Part shown: one piece after another, positions 58,227 through 64,000 of the stretch
How positions within the stretch are numbered: the first letter of the stretch is position 1
Layout: each line of letters begins with the position of its first letter
From: Marinobacter sp. F4218
Lineage (GTDB): Bacteria; Pseudomonadota; Gammaproteobacteria; Pseudomonadales; Oleiphilaceae
Assembly (NCBI RefSeq): GCF_019443085.1
Contig: NZ_JAHZIL010000002.1
Location: 310,001 to 374,000 of the forward strand
Direction of reading: 5' to 3'
Length of the DNA: 64,000 nucleotides
Program-made: the position numbers and the translations under genes
The notes under the pieces: model-generated
Databases searched by the model: none
Seen by the model: the letters and a program-made list of their open reading frames with translations, nothing else
What the model was told of the DNA's origin: nothing

Positions 58227-59732
58227 TCAGGCGGGTTTCGAGGGGTAGATGAACTGGTAGTCCGCGGTATCGACGTGTCGGGTGGCGAATCGGTAAGTGA
58301 AGGTAAATCCCGGCCAGTTCACGGTGTTTTTGCCATTGGCATCGAGGTACCAGGAGGTGCAGCCGGAATCCCAGACGCTTCCCCTCAGGCCGCTCTGGAC
58401 GACGGCAGAAAATCGTTCCTGGCGATCCTGACGGACATCCATGGCCGACCCCGGGTACTTCTCCAAGGCCCTGAGCGCGTCAAGCACGTAACGAAACTGG
58501 GATTCCAGCATGAAGATAATCGAGTTATGAGCCAGGTTGGTGTTGGGGCCGTAGAGCATGAACAGATTGGGGAAGCCGCTCACGGTGATGCCCTTGAACG
58601 CGGACGCGCCGGTTTTCCATGCCTCATTGAGAGTAAGTCCGGCGCGTCCCGTGATTACCATGGGAGACAGGAACTCCGAGGCCTTGAAACCGGTCCCGCA
58701 GATGATGGCATCGACGGGGTAATGGGTGCCATCGCTGGTAACGACGCCGTCCTCATCAATCCGTTCAATGTCGTCAGTGATCAGACTCACGTTGGGCCGG
58801 TTGATGACGGGGTACCAGTCATTGGAAATCAGGATGCGTTTACACCCGATTTGATAGTCCGGGATGATGTGCCTGAGCTTTTCCGGATCGGTGACGTGCT
58901 TTCTGGCGTCTTTTCGCGCCTCCCGTGCGAAGAGTTCCAGTAACCCGTTGAACTTGGTGAAGGCGAGGGCGCGGCTCTCGTTCTTCCAGTAAATCAGGTA
59001 GCGATAGATTCGGTCCCAGATCGGGAACACCCGGAAAAGCGTCTGCTCCCAGCGCTTGAAAGCGCGATCGGGTTTGGGAAGCACCCAGGCGGCCGAGCGC
59101 TGAAACAGATTGAGCGATTTCACCTGCCTGGCGATTTCCGGGACAAACTGGATAGCGCTGGCGCCCGTGCCGATAACCGCGACGCGTTTGTGATTGAGGT
59201 CGTAGTCATGGTCCCAGCGGGCGGAGTGAAAAATTTTGCCAGCAAACAAGTTCATGCCTGGAATCTTTGGCCAGGCCGGCTGGTTCAATTGACCTGTCGC
59301 CGTGATCAATACATTGACTGTCAGTACCTCGCCATCGGTCAGGGTGACGATCCATTCGTTGCAGGTCTCGTCGAATCTGGCTTCCCGGACTTCACTGTCA
59401 AATCGAAGACGATCCGTTAATCCGTATTTTCGAACGCAGTGCTCCATGTAGCCGAGAATTTCATGCTGGAGTCCGAACTTGCGTGACCAGTCGTGCTTGG
59501 GTTCAAACGAATAGGAATAGAAGTGGGACTGAACATCGCAGGCTGCGCCCGGGTAGGTATTGTCCCGCCAGGTACCCCCGATGGAGCTTCCCTTTTCGAG
59601 CACCATGAAGTTCGTGAATCCTGCGTTCTGGAGGGTAATGGCCATCCCCAGGCCGCCAAAGCCGGCACCGACGATCAGAATGGATGGGAATGTCGACGTT
59701 GTCTTGTCAGGCATGGTGATGATCCGTTTCAT
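58227..59732 (-). CDS. Flavin-containing (Baeyer-Villiger-type) monooxygenase
   Basis: A 501-residue class B flavin monooxygenase with two Rossmann loops: ILIVGAGFGGLGMAITLQNA (FAD) near residue 18 and VAVIGTGASAIQFVPEIA (NADPH) near 187. Between them is FAGKIFHSARWDHDYD, which fits the Baeyer-Villiger motif FxGxxxHxxxW(P/D). Such enzymes convert ketones into esters or lactones, or oxidise S and N atoms. Start is either ATG 59732 or ATG 59714; neither has a strong ribosome site. Gene neighbours (GntR regulator, organic-anion transporter, metallo-hydrolase) suggest use on a cyclic or steroid-like ketone, with no direct proof. Confidence 0.87.
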   Translation of the reverse strand: MKRIITMPDKTTSTFPSILIVGAGFGGLGMAITLQNAGFTNFMVLEKGSSIGGTWRDNTYPGAACDVQSHFYSYSFEPKHDWSRKFGLQHEILGYMEHCVRKYGLTDRLRFDSEVREARFDETCNEWIVTLTDGEVLTVNVLITATGQLNQPAWPKIPGMNLFAGKIFHSARWDHDYDLNHKRVAVIGTGASAIQFVPEIARQVKSLNLFQRSAAWVLPKPDRAFKRWEQTLFRVFPIWDRIYRYLIYWKNESRALAFTKFNGLLELFAREARKDARKHVTDPEKLRHIIPDYQIGCKRILISNDWYPVINRPNVSLITDDIERIDEDGVVTSDGTHYPVDAIICGTGFKASEFLSPMVITGRAGLTLNEAWKTGASAFKGITVSGFPNLFMLYGPNTNLAHNSIIFMLESQFRYVLDALRALEKYPGSAMDVRQDRQERFSAVVQSGLRGSVWDSGCTSWYLDANGKNTVNWPGFTFTYRFATRHVDTADYQFIYPSKPA

Positions 59733-59801
59733 TATTGTTTTGTTCTGGAAAGTATACGGACCAAAGCCGCGACTTTGGATGCCTTTTTGGGACAGGGCTC
59801 C

Positions 59802-60806
59802 CTATTCTTCTCCCAAAGCCGCCTTTTCCATATCCAGATACACTCGGTACGCGTTGGCCTTGTTCGAGGCTTCGAAGGCGGGAAGATTTTCGTATCGGGA
59901 CCAGTCAGTTTGCTGATAGGCCTCTTCGAAGGGCACCCAGTTTTCAACGGCTTTTTTCATTTCATTGCGCACGAATGCCAGGTAATTGTAGGTAAAGTTC
60001 AGCGCTTCCATGGCATTGTCAGATGCCTCGCCATGCCCCGGTACAAGAATGGAAGGTTGCATTGCCCGCACCTTGTCAATGGCTGCCATCCATTGACCGG
60101 TATCCACCTGGTCACTGTTCAGGAAGGGAATCCTACCGCTCTGGACAATATCGCCTGAAAAAAGCACCCCGGCAGGCTGCACCATCATCATGCTGTCGTC
60201 GGGTGAGTGCGCGGGTCCCGCGTGGACTATTGTGAACCGGTAGCCCTCTGACTCGAAGCCAAACTGATCTTCAAAGGTTTTGTCGGGGGGAACCAGAGAG
60301 GTGCTTTCATCGAGCCAGGGTGAAAGGGCGCGTTTACGCTGGTCCAGGCGCTGCTGCGCCTCTGCGCTCGAGATATACCGACTGGACTGGGCCTGCGAAA
60401 TCACCTGGGCATCCGTTAGCTCCTTGAATGCCTGAAGCCCATAGATGTGATCGGCATGATAATGGCTCAGGACCACATGAGTTATTGGGAGGTCGGTGAG
60501 TTTGCGGATTTCTTCGATCATGGCCGCCCCGAGACTGGGTGTTCCGAGGGCATCAAAGACTACAACCCCGTCACCTGTGATGACGAAGCCCGCATTGGCA
60601 GTGAACCCTTCGTTGGTGCTGGAGGGCACTCCCGAAAGCCCCTGAAAATAGTAAATATTTTCTGCCTTTAATTTTTCCGGGCCGAACGGAATCGATATTT
60701 CGGCAAAGGGTTTAGCGGATTTCCCAATCCCAAGAGACGGAAAAAGGAATATGGACAAGGAGAGCAGTAGTCTAAAAACCTTGGTGTTACTAGCGTGGAA
60801 ACGCAT
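59802..60806 (-). CDS. Secreted metallo-beta-lactamase-fold hydrolase
   Basis: A 334-residue protein with a signal peptide (VFRLLLSLSIFLFPSLGIG) and a complete zinc site: VVLSHYHADHIYGL (HxHxDH), HAGPAHSPDDSMM, VLFSGDIV and LVPGHGEASD. The fold hydrolyses esters, thioesters or sulphur compounds. It diverges from soxC across a 249-bp region; secreted proteins of this fold (SoxH) accompany several sox clusters, so a link to sulphur oxidation is plausible. It could equally belong with the downstream monooxygenase as a lactonase. Confidence 0.82.
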   Translation of the reverse strand: MRFHASNTKVFRLLLSLSIFLFPSLGIGKSAKPFAEISIPFGPEKLKAENIYYFQGLSGVPSSTNEGFTANAGFVITGDGVVVFDALGTPSLGAAMIEEIRKLTDLPITHVVLSHYHADHIYGLQAFKELTDAQVISQAQSSRYISSAEAQQRLDQRKRALSPWLDESTSLVPPDKTFEDQFGFESEGYRFTIVHAGPAHSPDDSMMMVQPAGVLFSGDIVQSGRIPFLNSDQVDTGQWMAAIDKVRAMQPSILVPGHGEASDNAMEALNFTYNYLAFVRNEMKKAVENWVPFEEAYQQTDWSRYENLPAFEASNKANAYRVYLDMEKAALGEE

Positions 60807-61055
60807 TTTCGGTTACCCCCCGGAAGTTTTGCCGCGGTCCTGTTTTAAAGGTATTAGCGGCAAATTCCGCTGCTTGCCAGGTTGGCCGCCTGAACGAATA
60901 AATAAAAAAACTCGATAAAAAGGGGCTTGTATCCAGCCGCTTTCCGGTTTATAAATAAGTTATATCCTTATAACGAAAACAACAAGTCCGACCTTCAGTC
61001 ACCAAACTGATTGCCGGCCGACCGGCCCGAACAGGGCATCGAAGGAGGTAAAAAT
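60807..61055. promoter_or_regulatory. Divergent sox control region
   Basis: 249 bp between the metallo-hydrolase and soxC. It carries AGCGG-CAAATT-CCGCT (near 60859-60874) and an AT-rich part with GTTATA-TCCT-TATAAC at 60959-60974, next to TTTATAAATAAG. AT-rich palindromes of this kind are bound by ArsR-family SoxR repressors of sox operons; no soxR gene is in view. GGAGG just before 61056 is the soxC ribosome site. Confidence 0.45.
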
Positions 61056-62387
61056 ATGCTCGGCAAGCTCCGCCGACTTAATCAGGCTGTATCCGAAATT
61101 GCCCTGAAAGAGTCTGAACGTTTACCGTCCAATGAGCGCAGGCGTTTTCTCCGAAGCGGGTTGTTCACTGCTGGTGGCGCCATGGTAGGAGGCGCACTGG
61201 GCGGGCTCTCTCCCAGACTTGGGGCGGCGCAGACTCAGTATCCACCTGAGATTCCATCCTGGACCCGCTCACTCGGCGCTGGCGTGGTCAGTGACCCTTA
61301 CGGCGTTCCGTCACCCTTTGAAAAGGACGTGATTCGCAGGAATGTGCCCTGGCTGACAGCAGACAAAGTATCTTCCATCAGTTTTTCGCCCCTACAGCAT
61401 CTCAAGGGCATCATTACTCCGAACGGCCTGTTTTTCGAACGTCATCATGCAGGTCGTCCTGAAATTGATCCCCAGCAGCACCGTTTGATGATCCATGGCC
61501 TGGTAGAGCGGCCAATCGTTCTGTCCATGGAGGACCTCCAGCGGTTTCCCAGCGTCTCCCAGATAAACTTCATCGAGTGTCCGGCCAATGGAGGCATGGA
61601 ATGGCGAGGCGCGCAACTCAACTCTCTTCAGTTCCTGCATGGCATGGTCAGTTGTGCGGAGTGGACCGGTGTCCGCCTTTCGACCTTGTTGCAGGAGGTC
61701 GGAATGAAGCCCGAAGGCAAGTGGCTTTTAGCGGAAGGGGCTGATGGCGCGGCGATGACCCGCAGCATTCCGATGGAGAAGGCGCTGGACGACGTCATTG
61801 TCGCCTTCGCCCAGAACGGGGAGGCGCTTCGCCGCGAGCAGGGTTATCCAATCCGTCTCGTGGTCCCTGGCTGGGAAGGTAATACCCACGTGAAGTGGCT
61901 GCGTCGACTGGAGGTCGGTGACAAGCCCTGGATGCAGCGGGAAGAGACGTCCAAATACACCGATCTGATGCCGGACGGCACGGCTCATGGTTTCACCTGG
62001 GTGATGGAGGCCAAATCTGTCATTACCTCGCCATGTCCTGAAATGCCGGTCCGGGGTAAAGGTGTTTGCCAGATCGAGGGGCTTGCCTGGAGTGGCCGGG
62101 GCAAGGTCAAGGCGGTCGATGTCTCGGTGGATGGCGGGCGCAACTGGCAGCAGGCTCAGTTGCGGGAGCCGGTGATGTCCAAATCGCTCACCCGGTTCTC
62201 ACTGGAGTGGAACTGGGACGGAAGTCCGGCGTTGCTGCAATCCAGGGTGATTGATGAGACCGGATACGTGCAGCCGACGCTGGGGCAGCTCAAGGCCGTC
62301 CGTGGCACCAATTCTATCTACCACAAAAACGCCATTCAGACCTGGCAGATTTCGGGAGACGGGAGTGTGACCAATGTTCAGCTTTGA
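61056..62387 (+). CDS. soxC: Sulfite/sulfur dehydrogenase molybdenum subunit SoxC
   Basis: A 443-residue molybdopterin enzyme of the sulphite-oxidase family. A Tat signal is visible (NERRRFLRSGLFTAGGAMVG, near residues 26-46), so it is exported folded. The molybdenum-ligating Cys is in NFIECPANGGMEW near residue 180, and the C-terminal Mo-co dimerisation domain is present (VKAVDVSVDGGRNWQQAQL). With SoxD it oxidises the SoxY-bound sulphane sulphur in the periplasm. ATG 61056 has GGAGG upstream; a longer frame from 61011 would precede the Tat signal with no homology. Overlaps the next gene by 14 bp. Confidence 0.9.
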   Translation: MLGKLRRLNQAVSEIALKESERLPSNERRRFLRSGLFTAGGAMVGGALGGLSPRLGAAQTQYPPEIPSWTRSLGAGVVSDPYGVPSPFEKDVIRRNVPWLTADKVSSISFSPLQHLKGIITPNGLFFERHHAGRPEIDPQQHRLMIHGLVERPIVLSMEDLQRFPSVSQINFIECPANGGMEWRGAQLNSLQFLHGMVSCAEWTGVRLSTLLQEVGMKPEGKWLLAEGADGAAMTRSIPMEKALDDVIVAFAQNGEALRREQGYPIRLVVPGWEGNTHVKWLRRLEVGDKPWMQREETSKYTDLMPDGTAHGFTWVMEAKSVITSPCPEMPVRGKGVCQIEGLAWSGRGKVKAVDVSVDGGRNWQQAQLREPVMSKSLTRFSLEWNWDGSPALLQSRVIDETGYVQPTLGQLKAVRGTNSIYHKNAIQTWQISGDGSVTNVQL

Positions 62388-63051
62388 TAAATCATCACGA
62401 TCCATCTCTGGTCTCTGTTCGGGCCTGATGTTCGCGGTGCTCCCGGCTTTCGCACTGGCCGAGTCTGCCGGGCATTACGGATACGGCTCGCCCGCCACGG
62501 AAGAACAGATCCAGGCGTGGGACATCGATATCCGGCCCGATGGTCAGGGGCTTCCAGAAGGGAGTGGCAGCGTCGAGGAAGGTATGGGCATCTATGAAAC
62601 CTACTGCTCTTCCTGTCACGGTGCGTTCGGCGAGGGAATGGGGCGTTACCCAAAACTCTCTGGTGGCGAAGGCAGTCTCACCGAGGACCGTCCGGAGAAA
62701 ACGATCGGCAGCTACTGGCCCTACGCAAGCACGCTATGGGATTACATTCATCGGGCGATGCCATTTTTTGCACCACAGTCCCTGACCGATGATCAGGTGT
62801 ATGCACTGACGGCTTATGTGCTGAATCTCAACTACATCGTCGATGGGGACTTTGTTGCCAACAAGGACACACTTCCGCAAGTCAAGATGCCTAACGAGGA
62901 CGGCTTTATCTGGGAAGACCCCCGACCGGAGGTCACTAACGTCCGGTGTATGGAGGACTGCAAGGATGAGGTAACTGTCAGTGATTCGGCAGCGGACAAA
63001 AATCTGACACCAAGCACGACCGGGCCACTGGACGAGGGGCTCACGGAATAG
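62374..63051 (+). CDS. soxD: SoxD-like c-type cytochrome
   Basis: A 225-residue exported cytochrome c with a signal peptide (GLMFAVLPAFALA) and one haem site, ETYCSSCHGAFGEGMGRYP, near residue 75. A methionine ligand is probably that in HRAMPFFAPQSLTDDQV. Classical SoxD of Paracoccus is about 380 residues with two haem domains; this is the short, single-haem form seen in some gammaproteobacteria. It takes electrons from SoxC. The start overlaps soxC by 14 bp, with GGGAG upstream, so the pair is co-translated. Confidence 0.85.
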   Translation: MFSFDKSSRSISGLCSGLMFAVLPAFALAESAGHYGYGSPATEEQIQAWDIDIRPDGQGLPEGSGSVEEGMGIYETYCSSCHGAFGEGMGRYPKLSGGEGSLTEDRPEKTIGSYWPYASTLWDYIHRAMPFFAPQSLTDDQVYALTAYVLNLNYIVDGDFVANKDTLPQVKMPNEDGFIWEDPRPEVTNVRCMEDCKDEVTVSDSAADKNLTPSTTGPLDEGLTE

Positions 63052-63099
63052 AAGGCTGCCGGGGCCAGGCGCCCCTAAACGTGCGGAGGAGGAACAGAG

Positions 63100-63453
63100 A
63101 TGAGAAAAACAATAATAGCGATGAGTTTCACCACACTCGCGCTGGGCGCTGCGCCACATGTGGTTGCAGAGCCCTCCCAGGCTGATATCGACCGGGGAAA
63201 GGAACTCGCGTTCAGTCGCAAGGATGGCAACTGTCTGGCCTGCCACAAGATGGATGACGGCAAACTGACCGGAACCATCGGGCCTGAGTTGGTGGATATG
63301 AAAACCCGTTACCCGGACCGCGAGATGCTGTTCAAGCGGATCTGGGACGAAACCAAGTTCAATCCGGTAACCGTCATGCCTCCTTTCGGGAAGCACATGA
63401 TTATGAGCAAAGACGAGATCAACCGGGTTATCGATTATTTGTACACGCTTTAA
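63100..63453 (+). CDS. soxX: Sulfur-oxidation cytochrome SoxX
   Basis: A 117-residue exported monohaem cytochrome c. Signal peptide up to HVVA, haem motif DGNCLACHKMDDG near residue 45, and probable Met ligand in VTVMPPFGKHMIMSKDE. SoxX with SoxA forms the SoxXA complex that couples thiosulphate to the SoxY Cys. Size matches the short SoxX group. GAGGAGG ribosome site; soxY follows after 17 bp. soxA is not in the window and presumably lies beyond the right edge. Confidence 0.9.
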   Translation: MRKTIIAMSFTTLALGAAPHVVAEPSQADIDRGKELAFSRKDGNCLACHKMDDGKLTGTIGPELVDMKTRYPDREMLFKRIWDETKFNPVTVMPPFGKHMIMSKDEINRVIDYLYTL

Positions 63454-63470
63454 AGCGAGGAGGAGTTGCC

Positions 63471-63959
63471 GTGATTGACCAAAGGCGAAGAGGCTTTTTG
63501 AAAGGGGTGCTGGGAGCTGGCGTTGCAAGCTTCGCACTGGGATCTGGAATCATTCCGCTCAGAGCGGAGGCTGCGAATGCACCGGACACCTCTGGCTGGC
63601 CAAAGAAAGCATTCAATACGCCGGGCGTGGACGAGACCATTGCCGAGCTTTACGGAATGGATGCGGCGGAGTCCGACAAGATTTCCCTGGATCTGCCGAC
63701 CATTGCCCAGAATGGCGCAGTGGTGCCGGTGACGGTTGAAACCACTTTGCCGAATGTCACCGGAATTGCCTTGCTGGTCGAAAAGAACCCCAATGCGCTG
63801 GCGGCCTCCTTTGATATTACGGAGGGCGCCCTGCCGTTCGTTTCCAATCGCCTGAAAATGGCAGAAACCACAGACGTGGTGGCCGTGGTGATTTCCGATG
63901 GCAAGGCCTACAAGGCAACTAAGAACGTGAAAGTAACCGTTGGTGGTTGCGGCGGCTAA
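63471..63959 (+). CDS. soxY: Thiosulfate carrier protein SoxY
   Basis: A 162-residue carrier. The N-terminus is a Tat-type signal (RRRGFLKGVLGAGVASFALG). The protein ends TVGGCGG: the Cys on the flexible C-terminal GGCGG arm carries the sulphur intermediate through the Sox cycle. It pairs with SoxZ, whose gene starts 30 bp downstream. GTG start with GAGGAG upstream. All features are diagnostic for SoxY. Confidence 0.95.
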   Translation: MIDQRRRGFLKGVLGAGVASFALGSGIIPLRAEAANAPDTSGWPKKAFNTPGVDETIAELYGMDAAESDKISLDLPTIAQNGAVVPVTVETTLPNVTGIALLVEKNPNALAASFDITEGALPFVSNRLKMAETTDVVAVVISDGKAYKATKNVKVTVGGCGG

Positions 63960-63988
63960 CGGTCAGACAGACGGACAGGAGACAAGCA

Positions 63989-64000
63989 ATGGCATCAAGT
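63989..64000 (+). CDS. soxZ: Start of soxZ (truncated by window edge)
   Basis: Only ATG and three further codons (MASS) are inside the window. AGGAG lies just upstream and the gene follows soxY at the usual distance, so this is expected to be SoxZ, the partner of SoxY. The identification is from position only. Confidence 0.55.

Noticed and set aside
59761..59778. Hairpin CCAAAG-CCGCGA-CTTTGG followed by a short T-run on the plus strand
   Set aside because: Both flanking genes run on the minus strand, where no T-run follows the stem, so it is not a convincing terminator for either. The stem is only 6 bp.
1..64000. CRISPR arrays, insertion sequences, prophage, tRNA or rRNA genes
   Set aside because: I saw no regularly spaced repeats, transposase or integrase motifs, or tRNA-like cloverleaf in reading the intergenic parts; a dedicated tRNA/ncRNA search was not possible.

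Overview
The window looks like chromosomal DNA of a marine gammaproteobacterium close to Marinobacter or a related oil- and lipid-using genus. The reasons are the moderately high GC content, complete Tad and type II secretion loci, a lipid-type acyl-CoA operon, an alkyl-DHAP-synthase/GlpD/FGGY trio and a thiosulfate-oxidising Sox cluster. This is inferred from gene content only; no rRNA or other marker gene is present. I see no tRNA, rRNA, CRISPR array, insertion sequence or prophage.

Layout. (1) 1-2764, minus strand: a cut-off SDR, a Gfo/Idh/MocA oxidoreductase, an HhH-GPD DNA glycosylase and a CIA30-domain protein, tightly packed. (2) 3123-16364, plus strand: a long catabolic operon. Its first five genes (SDR, acyl-CoA dehydrogenase, APH-type kinase, DUF6285-type small protein, acyl-CoA synthetase) match the LvaD-C-A-B-E set that degrades 4-hydroxyacyl-CoAs through a 4-phospho intermediate. 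They are followed by a five-component branched-chain-amino-acid-type ABC transporter, a TetR regulator, a succinate-semialdehyde-type dehydrogenase and a CaiB-type CoA-transferase. A TetR-like palindrome lies in the spacer of the predicted first promoter. (3) 16631-30176, plus strand: a full Tad (Flp) pilus locus, headed by an AraC regulator with a degenerate receiver domain, then flp, prepilin peptidase, an unusual AAA ATPase, CpaB, secretin, a small lipoprotein, TadG/TadE/TadF-like pseudopilins, TadZ, TadA, TadB, TadC and TadD. (4) 30229-31385, minus: a RES-Xre toxin-antitoxin pair with its own operator. (5) 31463-36232, minus: FGGY kinase, GlpD-type dehydrogenase and an alkyl-DHAP-synthase-like flavoenzyme. 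(6) 36338-45587: type II secretion, with gspC (plus a periplasmic cysteine protease) diverging from gspEFGHIJKLM; gspD is not here. (7) 45644-50440, plus: GNAT acetyltransferase, glutathione reductase, a long SelO pseudokinase and a small secreted protein. (8) 50557-55662, minus: TonB receptor, orphan periplasmic binding protein and hybrid sensor kinase, which look like one trans-envelope sensing unit. (9) 55783-60806: a degenerate J-domain membrane protein, then on the minus strand an SBF-type transporter with its GntR regulator, a Baeyer-Villiger-type flavin monooxygenase and a secreted metallo-beta-lactamase-fold hydrolase. (10) 61056-64000, plus: soxC, a soxD-like cytochrome, soxX, soxY and the first codons of soxZ.

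How the parts work together. The best candidate for a little-described system is the Lva-like operon, which here carries its own high-affinity importer and two extra carbon-handling enzymes instead of the symporter of the Pseudomonas locus. The second is the TonB receptor/binding protein/hybrid kinase trio. The Tad and T2SS loci are standard machines with some unusual local regulation and partners: hairpins around flp, a pseudo-receiver AraC protein, an AAA protein and a GspC-linked protease.
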